A stretch of DNA of 64,000 bases from Kribbella sp. VKM Ac-2568 (GTDB lineage: Bacteria; Actinomycetota; Actinomycetes; Propionibacteriales; Kribbellaceae). The notes under the pieces were generated by a model, which ran no database searches, had not been told where the DNA came from, and saw only the letters and a program-made list of their open reading frames with translations. A program made the position numbers and the translations under genes. Numbering within the stretch: the first letter of the stretch is position 1; every line of letters starts with the position of its first letter. Shown in pieces: positions 26,387 to 34,926 of the stretch. The stretch covers positions 1 through 64,000 of the forward strand of contig NZ_SLVF01000005.1 of assembly GCF_004345365.1 (NCBI RefSeq), in the 5' to 3' direction.

Positions 26387-29203
26387 TCATCCAGAGGAGT
26401 TCGGGTCTGTGCCAAGAGCGTCGCGGAGGGCGGCTCGGGTGGTGATGCCCAGCTTGGGGAAGATCCGGTAGAGGTGGCCGCTCACGGTGCGGGGTGAGAG
26501 GTAGAGCTTCGCGGCGATCTCCTTGTTCGTCAGGCCTGAAGCGGCGAGGGTCGCGATCTGTAGTTCCTGGGCGGTCAGGTTGGAGATGTCCGGAGCTGAC
26601 TGGGTCGAAGCGAGGCCGGCGGCTCGCAGTTCCCGTTCGGCTCGGGCGGTCCAGGGATCGGCGCCGAGGGTTCTGAACGCGGCGAGAGCCCCCTGGAGCT
26701 GGACCTTGGCTTCGGTGAGCGAGCGGGCGCGACGCAGGCGCTCTCCGTAGGCGAGGCGCACCCGGGCGACGTCGAAGGGCCATTGGTCGATCGTGGGGAG
26801 ATTCAGCGCTTCCTCGAACAGTGCGGGAGCATCCTCGTCGGCGGCCGCGATGCCGGCGGAGCCCGCAGCCAGGATCGCCAGTCTGGGTGAGAGTTCCGAC
26901 AGCCTCGCGTCCTGCATGGCGCGTACGTGGCGGTCGGCCTCGGCCCGTGGGTCGGTACGGACGGCGGCTTCAACGAGGTCCATGGTGATCCACAGACAGT
27001 GCGGAACGTGTGAGGCGAGGGTGCCGGCCGGGCTGACCGTGGTCGCGTGGTGGTACGCGCTCTCGAAGTCGCCGCGTCCGAGGTCGCCGAGGACGAGGGC
27101 GTGGTGGGCGAAGATCCTTGCCGTGCCGACGCCTCGCGGACCCGCCCAGCCGATCATCTGTTCGGCCAGCGCCCGGCTCGTCTCGAACCTGCCCATCACC
27201 GCGGCCAGCAGCGCCTGGTGATAGCGGAAGTACCAGCCGAAGAATCTGCCACCACCCTCCTCGGTGAGCGAGAGCCCTTCTGCGGCGAGTTCCGCGGCCT
27301 CGTCCCACCTGCCTCGGTGGAAGTCGTCGACGCAGATGTCCATGAGTGCCACCAGGTGCCTTCTGGCCGGGCCACCCTCGCGGCCTTGCAGAACCGCCCG
27401 CCACAACGGTTCGCGAAGCTCCGCCAGACGGTCGGCGTACCACGCGGCCTCCGCGATGCTCTGCACCTGATGAGAGTTGGTCCCGTCGCGAGCAGCCTGC
27501 AGCGCGGCCTGCAGACGAGGAAGCGCAGCGACGCCCGTGCGTGCCGGATCGGCGACCATGTCCAAGGTCAGCGTGAGAGACGGTGGGGGTTCGTGCGAGA
27601 GTCGCCCGAGCGCGGCGTACAGCGGCTGCCACAACTCGCTGCGACCGCCGAAGAAGCAGATCAGCAGCAGCGTCGCGAGCCCGTTGACGAGCTCGACGGG
27701 GTCGGCATCGCCACGGTCCTGGCTTCCCTCGATGGCGCTGACCATCATGCGGTGGGCGGTGTCGATATGCGCGTCACTGTTGAGCATCACCAGCGTGGCG
27801 GCGGACGCATAGTGCAGCGATGAGCTCGCCTGGCTGCTGGCTCGCCGGCTGCCTTCGAGCAGTTCCGCAGTACTCCGGACCTCGCCCATCGCCTCCGCGC
27901 CGATGTACGCCGCCGCGGCGAGCCGGCGACCGCGCTCGGCAGAGCTGGGGCTCAGATCGGAAGCGCGCGTGAGCAAGGCGACCGCGGACGTGTAGTCACC
28001 TCGCGCGACGACGGTGTGAGCTGCCTCCTCCAGGACCGCCGCGACCTGCTCGTCAGGTTCGACCGTGGCCTCGCCGAGGTGCCAGGCCCGGTGCTCGGGC
28101 TGGTTCACGAGGATTGTGGCCAACCTGCGGTGCGCCGAGCGGCGTTCTGCCGAGGTCGTCGCCTCGACAACCGCCGAGCGAATGAGCGGATGCCGGAACA
28201 CCACCCGGTGCGAGTGCTCCTTCACCTGCACCAGCCGGTCACGCTCGGCCGGCGCCAGGTCGTCGATCCGGTACGCCCCGTCGTTCGCGGCTTCGAGTAC
28301 GGCGAGGTCGCCCGTACCCTCCAGGGCAGCCGTGAGCAAGAGCTTCTTCGTCGCGTCGGGGAGTTTCGCCACGCGGGACACGAAATGCCTCTGCAAGTGC
28401 TGCCCGAGCGGCAGTACGGCGGGGAGCGGCTCGCCCGCGGTGCGCTGCGACTGGCTCAGGGTTCTCGGGAGCTCGAGCAGTGCGAGTGGGATGCCTTGCG
28501 CCGTGTCGAGAATCCGAGCCTTGACGGTCGCGTGGAGGTCTGGGAACCGAGCTGCGAGGAGTTGGCCCGCGGCTGTGTCATCCAAGGGCTTCAGCTCGTA
28601 CTCCGGCAGTCCCGCGCGGTCGAAGAATCCCTGGTCCTCGCCGGTCCGGCTGGCCACCAGCAACCCCGCTCTGCTGCCTGCGAGCCTCCTGGCGACGAAG
28701 CTCAGGACGCCCGCGCTGGCCCGATCGATCCAGGGCATGTCGTCGACGATCAGCAACAGCGGCGAGCGGGCTGCCGCCCTGCGCAGGAGGACGGCGGCGG
28801 CATTGGACACCAGCAACTGGCCAGGAGGCGGGCCGTCTCCGAACCCGAGGGCCACTTGCAGCGCGTCGCGCTGTGCGGTGTTCAGCTGGTCGAACTCGTC
28901 GACGAGCGGGTACAACGCCTGGTTCAGCGCGGCATAGCTGAGCTGACCCTCGAGCTCGGTGCCCGCGACCCGCAGTACGGTCGCTCCCGACGCCCGGGTG
29001 TATTCATCAGCGGCGTCCAGAAGCGTCGACTTGCCGACACCAGGTTCTCCCGAAACCACCAGGATCCCGCCGGTCACAGCGGCCTCGCTCACGAAGGCGC
29101 GCAGGAACTCCAGCTCCGGCAGCCGTCCGACGAGCATCACGGGTGGGAAATCTCCTGGCGCGGCCGGAGGTACCTCGTAACGGCCACCCTCGGTCGGCGT
29201 CAT
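26387..29203 (-). CDS. Large ATP-binding LuxR regulator (LAL type)
   Basis: 938 residues. An N-terminal AAA ATPase module has Walker A GEPGVGKST (52-60) and Walker B LLLIVDDMPWID. A long helical TPR-like middle region follows, and a C-terminal LuxR helix-turn-helix ends the protein (LTAQELQIATLAASGLTNKE and IAAKLYLSPRTVSGHLYRIF, about 878-920). The size and order match MalT/LAL regulators, which bind a small inducer and ATP before activating promoters. No clear target operon adjoins. The first gene to its right is a truncated DUF4331 gene whose ATG lies within the same few bases on the other strand. Confidence 0.9.
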   Translation of the reverse strand: MTPTEGGRYEVPPAAPGDFPPVMLVGRLPELEFLRAFVSEAAVTGGILVVSGEPGVGKSTLLDAADEYTRASGATVLRVAGTELEGQLSYAALNQALYPLVDEFDQLNTAQRDALQVALGFGDGPPPGQLLVSNAAAVLLRRAAARSPLLLIVDDMPWIDRASAGVLSFVARRLAGSRAGLLVASRTGEDQGFFDRAGLPEYELKPLDDTAAGQLLAARFPDLHATVKARILDTAQGIPLALLELPRTLSQSQRTAGEPLPAVLPLGQHLQRHFVSRVAKLPDATKKLLLTAALEGTGDLAVLEAANDGAYRIDDLAPAERDRLVQVKEHSHRVVFRHPLIRSAVVEATTSAERRSAHRRLATILVNQPEHRAWHLGEATVEPDEQVAAVLEEAAHTVVARGDYTSAVALLTRASDLSPSSAERGRRLAAAAYIGAEAMGEVRSTAELLEGSRRASSQASSSLHYASAATLVMLNSDAHIDTAHRMMVSAIEGSQDRGDADPVELVNGLATLLLICFFGGRSELWQPLYAALGRLSHEPPPSLTLTLDMVADPARTGVAALPRLQAALQAARDGTNSHQVQSIAEAAWYADRLAELREPLWRAVLQGREGGPARRHLVALMDICVDDFHRGRWDEAAELAAEGLSLTEEGGGRFFGWYFRYHQALLAAVMGRFETSRALAEQMIGWAGPRGVGTARIFAHHALVLGDLGRGDFESAYHHATTVSPAGTLASHVPHCLWITMDLVEAAVRTDPRAEADRHVRAMQDARLSELSPRLAILAAGSAGIAAADEDAPALFEEALNLPTIDQWPFDVARVRLAYGERLRRARSLTEAKVQLQGALAAFRTLGADPWTARAERELRAAGLASTQSAPDISNLTAQELQIATLAASGLTNKEIAAKLYLSPRTVSGHLYRIFPKLGITTRAALRDALGTDPNSSG

Positions 29204-29921
29204 GACTCACCTCCGTGATCCGTCAGCTCCAGTGTGCAAGGAGTGCCGACACCCGGTTGCAGGGAAGGCCGGCGACCCGTTCTGGATCGAGCCCGAGGTC
29301 CTGCACGCCGTCGGCCACGCCTTCCAGGACGGGACCACGATCGGCCTCGGGACCTGGACTCCAGACCAGGCGAAGAACCTGTTCGCCGGGCACACCGTCT
29401 ACTCGATCGTCCTCGAGATCCCCGACACCGAACTGCTCGACCCGGCGCAGACGGCCCGGCCGATCGACGTCTGGGCCGTCGCCAGCCTGGCCACGGACGC
29501 GGGCGGCCGGCGCTCGATCAACCGGATCGGGCTGCCGATGATCCACCCGCTGTTCACCCAGTTCAACGAGAAACTCGGTGACGATCTCAACGGCGGCGGG
29601 CCCAGCGAGGACCTCGAGACCTACGGGAAGCTGCTGAGCTACGAGATCGCCGGCGTGGTTCGCGCGTACGGCACGGCTGAGGATCCGGACGCGTACGCGA
29701 CGTCGGTCGTCCACCGGTTCCTGCCCAACGTCCTTCCGTACGTCGTGGGCACACCCGCCAGCTTCGGCTTCGACTCCTGGAACGGCCGGTCGCTCACCGA
29801 CAACGCACCCAACGTCATGTTCTCGATCGCGGCCAACACGCCGGTCTCCCTCGGGATCGGCAAGGAATCCGTCACCTCGAAACCGCGGGCCTCCTTCCCG
29901 TACGTCCCGGCGGCGATCTGA
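29202..29921 (+). pseudogene. DUF4331 family protein, N-terminal half missing
   Basis: The 239-codon frame matches only the C-terminal part of DUF4331 proteins: AGDPFWIEPEVL, GTWTPDQAKNLFAGHTVYSI, IDVWAVASLATDAGGRRSIN, RIGLPMIHPLFTQFNEK, VHRFLPNVLPYVVGTPASFG and NGRSLTDNAPNVMFSIA. Family members begin with about 150 or more further residues, including a SxHREAP-like start, which are absent. The first 20 codons (29202-29262) do not fit the family. The frame begins at an ATG overlapping the LAL start on the opposite strand, and I see no good ribosome site. A deletion probably joined the two genes near 29220-29262. Confidence 0.65.
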
Positions 29922-29965
29922 GGCGCCGGCGGCACCGAAGTACGAGATGAATCCGACGAGACGGG

Positions 29966-29999
29966 CCACACCGGACGCGACTACCCGCGTCCGGTGTGG
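29966..29999 (+). terminator. Perfect 14-bp hairpin after the DUF4331 remnant
   Basis: Positions 29966-29979 pair perfectly with 29986-29999 around a six-base loop. It lies 45 bases after the DUF4331 stop and just before the nickel/cobalt transporter gene, so it should isolate that gene from upstream transcription. Confidence 0.75.
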
Positions 30000-30017
30000 C
30001 CGGGGAGCGAGAACCAA

Positions 30018-31136
30018 GTGACCGGCAACTGGAGCAATGCCCGAAGAACCGCTGACCTGAGAACCGCTGACCGAAGCCCTGTGCGGCTGGTGATCCTGGC
30101 GATGGGAGCGTTCATCCTGCTGCTGCACGTGGCCGGATGGGGTGTGCTCGTGGGGCTGGTCGCGCCAGGGCACTACAGCCTCGGCGTCCAGGGCGGGTTC
30201 GGGATCGGCCTCGGGCTGACCGCGTACACGCTCGGCATGCGGCACGCGTTCGACGCCGACCACATCGCGGCGATCGACAACACGACCCGCAAACTGACCG
30301 CTGCCGGGCAGCGACCGGTATCCGTCGGGTTCTGGTTCTCCCTCGGCCACTCCAGCGTCGTCTTCGGCCTGTGCCTCCTGCTCGCCCTCGGCGTCCGTTC
30401 ACTGGTCGGCCAGGTGGAGGACGGCTCCTCCACACTCCAATCGGCCACAGGTCTGATCGGCACGGCCGTGTCCGGCGGGTTCCTCGTCGCCATCGGCCTG
30501 ATCAACTTCGTCGTACTCGCCCGCATCGCAGGGGTCTTCCGCCGGATGCGGCACAGCGAGCTCGACGAGACCGAACTCGAAGCCCAACTCGACCGCCGCG
30601 GCCTGCTCAACCGGCTGCTGCGCCCCTTGACCAAAGCCGTGCGCAAACCGCGCCACATGTACCCGATCGGGCTGCTGTTCGGCCTCGGGTTCGACACCGC
30701 CACCGAGGTCTCCCTGCTCGTGCTCGCCGGTGGAGCCGCGGCCTTCGCACTGCCCTGGTACGCCGTCCTCGTCCTGCCCATCCTCTTCGCCGCCGGCATG
30801 AGCCTGCTGGACACGATCGACGGCTGCTTCATGAGCTATGCCTACGGCTGGGCCGCGATCAAACCCGTCCGGAAAGTCTTCTACAACCTCGTCATCACAG
30901 CGCTGTCCGTCACCATCGCACTCGGCATCGGCACTATCGAGATCCTGTCCATCGTGACCGACCGGCTCGACATCAGGTCCGGACCACTGACCGCCATCAG
31001 CCGACTCGACCTGAACAGTGTCGGCCTCGTCATCACCGGCGTGTTCATCGTCACCTGGGCAGTCGCGCTGCTCGTCTGGCGCTACGGCCGAATCGAGGAA
31101 CGCTGGACCATCCGCCCGACCGACCACGCCCGCTAG
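30018..31136 (+). CDS. NiCoT family nickel/cobalt transporter (HoxN/NixA type)
   Basis: 372 residues from GTG 30018, with GGAG about 11 bases upstream; GTG 29994 within the terminator hairpin is less likely. About eight membrane segments. The diagnostic HX4DH motif is at residues 76-82 (RHAFDADHIAAID), followed by FSLGHSSVVF, GLLFGLGFDTATE and LFAAGMSLLDTIDGCFM, the four signature regions of the family. It imports Ni2+ and/or Co2+ across the inner membrane. No urease, hydrogenase or cobalamin operon adjoins, so which ion it serves is open. Confidence 0.93.
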   Translation: MTGNWSNARRTADLRTADRSPVRLVILAMGAFILLLHVAGWGVLVGLVAPGHYSLGVQGGFGIGLGLTAYTLGMRHAFDADHIAAIDNTTRKLTAAGQRPVSVGFWFSLGHSSVVFGLCLLLALGVRSLVGQVEDGSSTLQSATGLIGTAVSGGFLVAIGLINFVVLARIAGVFRRMRHSELDETELEAQLDRRGLLNRLLRPLTKAVRKPRHMYPIGLLFGLGFDTATEVSLLVLAGGAAAFALPWYAVLVLPILFAAGMSLLDTIDGCFMSYAYGWAAIKPVRKVFYNLVITALSVTIALGIGTIEILSIVTDRLDIRSGPLTAISRLDLNSVGLVITGVFIVTWAVALLVWRYGRIEERWTIRPTDHAR

Positions 31137-31182
31137 GCCAGTTGGCGAGGCAGGCGAAACCTGGAGCGGATCTTTCCAATAA

Positions 31183-31201
31183 TGTACAACTATCTTGTAT
31201 A
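31183..31201 (+). promoter_or_regulatory. AT-rich imperfect palindrome before the amidohydrolase
   Basis: TGTACAA-CTATC-TTGTATA has 7-bp arms with one mismatch, in an unusually AT-rich stretch 30-50 bases before the ATG at 31232. It is a candidate operator or promoter element. No regulator gene adjoins, so the binding protein is unknown. Confidence 0.4.
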
Positions 31202-31231
31202 GGAGACAATGCGCCACTACAGTTCAGGTGC

Positions 31232-32062
31232 ATGACCACTCAGTTGACCAACGACGCCCATCGCCACATCGGTGTGATGCCGGCGTACCCGTTCTACGGC
31301 GGGGCACCTGTTAACCCGGACATGTCGGCACGTGCGACCCTGGCGGAGCTCATTGCCGACCTCGACCGTGAAGGCACTGAACGTGCGCTGGTCCTCCCCA
31401 ACTACGGGGTACCGGACGCCAAGGTGTCATTCGGCTTCAACCAGTTGGTGCTGGAGGCCGCCGCGAAGGACGACCGGATCAGTTGCGGTCTGTGGGTATC
31501 ACCGCGCCCCCAGGACGCCGAGATGACGGCAAAGGCCCTCGAGCTTGCGGGTGAGCCCGGCGTGAAGGCGCTCAAGACGAGCTTCCTGCTCGGCGGGAGC
31601 GTCGAGGATCCGGAGTGCCAGGCGCAACTCGACAACATGTTCGCAGTCGCCCGGGAGCACGACCTCGTCGTCCACTTCCACACCTCCCCAGGCGCGGCCT
31701 CGGACATCGACAAGGTCGGCCAGCTCGTCGACAAGTACGGCGACGACGCGAAGATCCACCTGGTCCACTTCGGCGGCGGCATCAGCGGGCACATCAAGCT
31801 GATCAGCTCCCGCTTCTTCGACTGGATCGAAGCCGGCAAGCAGGTGTACACCGACACCAGCTGGGCAGTCGGCTTCGCACCGCGCTGGCTGGCAAGCGAG
31901 ATCGAGCGCCGGGGCATCGGCCACGACCGCGTCCTCTTCGCCAGCGACGAGCCGTGGGGTGACTACGCGGGCGAAGCTGCCCGTCTCGCGGCGGCGACAG
32001 GCGACGGCGAGCTGGGTCGATTGATGTTCGCCGACAACTTCACCACCCTCTACGGCAAGTAG
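31232..32062 (+). CDS. Amidohydrolase family protein (amidohydrolase-2 / TIM-barrel type)
   Basis: 276 residues from ATG 31232. N-terminal DAHRHIG gives a two-His metal motif like the HxH of the superfamily. VVHFHTSPG carries further His residues on a central strand, IHLVHFGGG another, and DRVLFASDEPWGDY the C-terminal Asp of the catalytic site. This fits the PF04909 family of decarboxylases and lactone hydrolases. The frame is open far upstream through the transporter gene, but homology starts at this ATG. Followed by a hairpin at 32108-32138. Confidence 0.82.
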   Translation: MTTQLTNDAHRHIGVMPAYPFYGGAPVNPDMSARATLAELIADLDREGTERALVLPNYGVPDAKVSFGFNQLVLEAAAKDDRISCGLWVSPRPQDAEMTAKALELAGEPGVKALKTSFLLGGSVEDPECQAQLDNMFAVAREHDLVVHFHTSPGAASDIDKVGQLVDKYGDDAKIHLVHFGGGISGHIKLISSRFFDWIEAGKQVYTDTSWAVGFAPRWLASEIERRGIGHDRVLFASDEPWGDYAGEAARLAAATGDGELGRLMFADNFTTLYGK

Positions 32063-32107
32063 CAGCCCCCGACACCCCAGCAGGATTCCACCGGCCAGCA
32101 GGCAGGG

Positions 32108-32138
32108 TCTTGCGCTGTGACCTGCGGCCAGCGCAAGA
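32108..32138 (+). terminator. Hairpin between convergent amidohydrolase and GNAT genes
   Basis: TCTTGCGCTG (32108-32117) pairs perfectly with CAGCGCAAGA (32129-32138) around an 11-base loop, 46 bases after the amidohydrolase stop and 25 bases before the end of the convergent gene. It can serve both directions. Confidence 0.65.
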
Positions 32139-32162
32139 TCCTTCGTCTTCACACACCGATGA

Positions 32163-32714
32163 TCAGCGGTGGCCGCGGCCTTCCTGCGGCCGGTCCCCAG
32201 GCAAGATCGCGCTGTTTGGCTGAAGCACCAGGTCGCGCTGATACCAAGTGCCTGGCTTACCGCCGATGTGGGCTGGGTCTGCGGGCCCGACGGGGACGAA
32301 CCCGGCTTTGGTCAGCACCTTTTGGGACGCGACATTCTGGTGGGTCGTGGCCGCTCGCAGTGTGCGCAGCCCGTGCTGGGCCGCCGCCAGTTGGCACAGT
32401 TCCCGGACGGTCGCGGTCGCCACGCCGCGGCCGGCGACGTGCTGCGCGACCCGGTAGCCGAGTTCCGCAGTGTGGTCCTCGATGTCGACCAGGTTGAACC
32501 TGCCGAGTACCGAGCTGTCCTCGGCGACGAGCACGTGGAAGGCGCAGATGCCCGCCTCCTGCTCGGCCAGCAAGGCGTTGTACCTGTCGGTGAACTGGGC
32601 GAAGTAGTCGTCGCCGCGGTCGGTGATCGAGGCAGCGAAGTAGGCGCGATTCGCCAACTCGAAGGCCAAGACCGCCGGGGCATGGCTGACATGCAGCCGC
32701 TTCAGCTCGGGCAT
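32163..32714 (-). CDS. GNAT family N-acetyltransferase (RimJ/RimL type)
   Basis: 183 residues with the GNAT core. HVLVAEDSSVLGRFNLVDI holds strands 2-3, AELGYRVAQHVAGRGVATAT is the acetyl-CoA pyrophosphate loop (Q/RxxGxG/A variant, about 84-102), and HQNVASQKVLTKAGFVPVG is the C-terminal signature of RimJ/RimL-type enzymes. Substrates are usually protein N-termini or small amines; not predictable here. ATG at 32714. Confidence 0.87.
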   Translation of the reverse strand: MPELKRLHVSHAPAVLAFELANRAYFAASITDRGDDYFAQFTDRYNALLAEQEAGICAFHVLVAEDSSVLGRFNLVDIEDHTAELGYRVAQHVAGRGVATATVRELCQLAAAQHGLRTLRAATTHQNVASQKVLTKAGFVPVGPADPAHIGGKPGTWYQRDLVLQPNSAILPGDRPQEGRGHR

Positions 32715-32848
32715 TGCCCAACCTTACCCAGGTGGTACGCCGAAGCCACCTGGTTTCCACACTCGCGCGTTGCGCTTCTTCTCCGAGTACCTCCGTGAGA
32801 CCGTTGGCGCACTCGCCGTACCACTGGAAAGCCTGGAGAGTAAGGGGG

Positions 32849-32965
32849 GTGCCGACCTTGGACACACCACCCTCGGATATCTTGTCGAACAGTTCCGTTC
32901 TCGGGCGGCTTCTCGAGGAGATCTCCTGGGAAGGGGCCAGAGTCCGCGGTTACCGCGAGGGAGGC
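32849..32965 (+). pseudogene. Possible 5' fragment of a conserved hypothetical gene
   Basis: GTG 32849 follows the purine-rich run TAAGGGGGG and opens a frame beginning VPTLDTPPSDILSNSSVLG with LLEEISWEGARVRGYREGG, which looks like a real protein start (balanced, non-repetitive composition). After about residue 38 the sequence turns into low-complexity Arg/Pro/Gly text in the same frame, as expected when coding sense is lost. I think the gene was truncated near 32965. Family not identified. Confidence 0.3.
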
Positions 32966-32966
32966 C

Positions 32967-33278
32967 GTGGGCGGGAGACTAATCACCCCCGCGCCGCCGC
33001 CGTACGCTGTAAGGGGCCACGGTCGGCTTCCCGTCGAGGAGGCAATCGGCCTGTACCTCGAGCCAGTCTTGGCCCGCACCGCCCGCTTGGACATCCCCCT
33101 CGACCAAATGCTGGCTCGGATAGCCGAGACGGTTGCGTGGCTCACCTGGCACGAACTTCGGACAGCGGTGGTCAACGCTCAGATCGACCTGGCCGCCCTG
33201 CCGGTTGGCGTCGCCGGGACGGTACAGCGCCTCCGCGACGACCTGGTGAAGGCCATCGATTGGCACAGCTTGAGGTAA
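32967..33278 (+). CDS. Hypothetical protein or gene remnant
   Basis: A 103-codon frame. From about residue 20 it reads like a genuine helical protein: PVEEAIGLYLEPVLARTARL, DIPLDQMLARIAETVAWLTW, HELRTAVVNAQIDLAALPVG and GTVQRLRDDLVKAIDWHSLR. The first 20 residues are low-complexity and overlap the fragment before it, so the start is uncertain. No family recognised and no convincing ribosome site. It could be the surviving 3' part of a gene fused by deletion to the preceding fragment. From 33279 to about 33520 I see no gene. Confidence 0.35.
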   Translation: MGGRLITPAPPPYAVRGHGRLPVEEAIGLYLEPVLARTARLDIPLDQMLARIAETVAWLTWHELRTAVVNAQIDLAALPVGVAGTVQRLRDDLVKAIDWHSLR

Positions 33279-33524
33279 CTTCCCGATGGCAGTCGCGACG
33301 CACGCGACGCCCGGGAGCACAAGAGCGGCAAACCCCTCAATGCCTTGCCGCAGGCGTCGAACTTGCGGTGGCGAGCGCCCAACCCCGGGGCGGGCGGGTC
33401 GAGCGGCCGCCGCAGGAGGCGCGATGTGGGTCGCAGTACAAGAGCTGTCGATTCGGGTGGAGGGCGTTCGTGTAGAGGGTGAGAGGCCGGCAACGAGGCC
33501 GGCTGCCAACCCTGGGAGTGTGTG

Positions 33525-34085
33525 ATGGGCGAGATCGTGGTGGTCTGCAATGTGACGCTGGATGGTGTTATGCAGGCGCCGGGGCGGCCGGATGAGGACA
33601 CCCGAGGTGGGTTCGAGTACGGCGGGTGGGCTGTTCCGTACAGCCAGGACGCTATGGGGCGGGTGATGGGCGACCCGGAGGCGGCGCCGGCGGCGTTGTT
33701 GCTCGGGCGTCGGACCTATGAGGATTTCGCTGACTTCTGGCCGAAGCAGAAGGACAACCCGTACACCGAGGCGCTCAACCGGCAGCAGAAGTACGTCGTC
33801 TCGAACACGCTGGCCGAGCCGCTCCCCTGGGCGAATTCCACTGTCGTCAAGGCGGCGGACATCCCTGCCCTCAAGGCATCACATAACCTGATCATCCTGG
33901 GCAGTGGCGCCCTGATCAGCTCGATCCAGGGGCAGATCGACGTGTACAAGATCCTCGTCCACCCACTGGTATTGGGCACCGGCAAACGTCTCTTCGACCC
34001 CGCTGCGCGCCAGGACCTCGAGCTCACCGACAGCGTGACCACAACCACCGGCGTCATCATCGCCACCTGCCGCCCCGCGCGATAG
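33525..34085 (+). CDS. Dihydrofolate reductase-like (RibD C-terminal domain) protein
   Basis: 186 residues of the RibD C-terminal/DHFR-like fold. EIVVVCNVTLDGVMQAPGRP is the first strand and substrate loop, AALLLGRRTYEDFADFWPKQ the cofactor-binding helix, and NLIILGSGALISSIQGQIDV the NADPH loop. HPLVLGTGKRLF follows. Such stand-alone proteins are abundant in actinobacteria and act as NADPH-dependent reductases of unknown substrate rather than in folate synthesis. GGGAG lies just upstream of the ATG. Confidence 0.87.
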   Translation: MGEIVVVCNVTLDGVMQAPGRPDEDTRGGFEYGGWAVPYSQDAMGRVMGDPEAAPAALLLGRRTYEDFADFWPKQKDNPYTEALNRQQKYVVSNTLAEPLPWANSTVVKAADIPALKASHNLIILGSGALISSIQGQIDVYKILVHPLVLGTGKRLFDPAARQDLELTDSVTTTTGVIIATCRPAR

Positions 34086-34170
34086 CCAAACCGGCCGGGC
34101 AGCTGGTCGACGACATGTACGAGTTCGTGCTGGTGCATGGCGCGTATACGGCACTCCGCCGCTGACTCCC

Positions 34171-34926
34171 CTAGACGGCCACCGCCGACAGGAGCCGCGT
34201 CGCGTCGTACCGGGCAAGAGCCAGGCCAGCCACGCGGGGGTCCGCGCCGAGAGGTGCGCTGACAGGTAGGTCGCCGGCGATGCGCCGCACGCGATCCGCG
34301 AAGAACCCAGGCGCCAGCATGTAGGTACCCACAGCAACCCGCCCGGTACTGCGGGCCGCGGGGCCGGCGAGGCCGGTAGTCCGGGCGAGGACGGGGGCGA
34401 GGCGTTCGCCGGCGCCGGAGACGTAGCCGACTTCGACCGGACGATCGATCAGGGCGGAGAGCATCGCAGCGGTGGCAGAGCAATCGAGAAGAGCCCGGCG
34501 GTCCGAGGACCCAGCGGCGGCGAGAACAACCTGATCGATCTCCTCAAGGCCGCCTGACCGGGGATCCAGGCTCTCCCGCAACCGATCGGCAAGAACCTCA
34601 GCCAACAAAGGATCAGGCCCCAGCGCCGCAGCAGCCTGCACCTGACCCGGACGGCGCGCAGCCTCGCCAAGGACGTCCACAGCAACGTGATAACCACTGC
34701 TCAACAACAACGGCACCACCACCGCCTGGTTGCTATCAGCAACCACCCGGTCCACGAGTGAAGGCAACGCCGGCACATCCACATCCACGAAGCCGAGTGA
34801 GATCGGCAGCTCCGGTCGCTGCGCCGCCATCAGCCGCACGAGCGCGTGGATCGTCCGGATCCCGCGAGGATCCGCGGTCCCGTGCGCGGCCGCGATCAGG
34901 TCGACGCCACCTACAGCGGCCGTCAT
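34171..34926 (-). CDS. Sirohydrochlorin chelatase (CbiX/SirB type)
   Basis: 251 residues with two CbiX-like halves. The N-terminal half begins VDLIAAAHGTADPRG (active-site His near 15) and has VVVPLLLSSGYHVAVDV (His near 78). The C-terminal half has VVLAAAGSSDRR and VAVGTYMLAPGFFADRV in the corresponding places, without the His residues. The enzyme inserts Fe2+ (or Co2+) into sirohydrochlorin; last gene of the nitrate assimilation operon, so iron insertion to make siroheme for NirB is the likely job. Its ATG overlaps the HemD stop (ATGA, 34923-34926). Confidence 0.85.
   Translation of the reverse strand: MTAAVGGVDLIAAAHGTADPRGIRTIHALVRLMAAQRPELPISLGFVDVDVPALPSLVDRVVADSNQAVVVPLLLSSGYHVAVDVLGEAARRPGQVQAAAALGPDPLLAEVLADRLRESLDPRSGGLEEIDQVVLAAAGSSDRRALLDCSATAAMLSALIDRPVEVGYVSGAGERLAPVLARTTGLAGPAARSTGRVAVGTYMLAPGFFADRVRRIAGDLPVSAPLGADPRVAGLALARYDATRLLSAVAV

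Noticed and set aside
30018..31136. NiCoT transporter as cobalt supplier for the CbiX-type protein at 34171
   Set aside because: The chelatase is translationally coupled to the nitrite reductase operon, where iron insertion for siroheme is expected; the transporter is on the other strand, over 3 kb away, with unrelated genes between.
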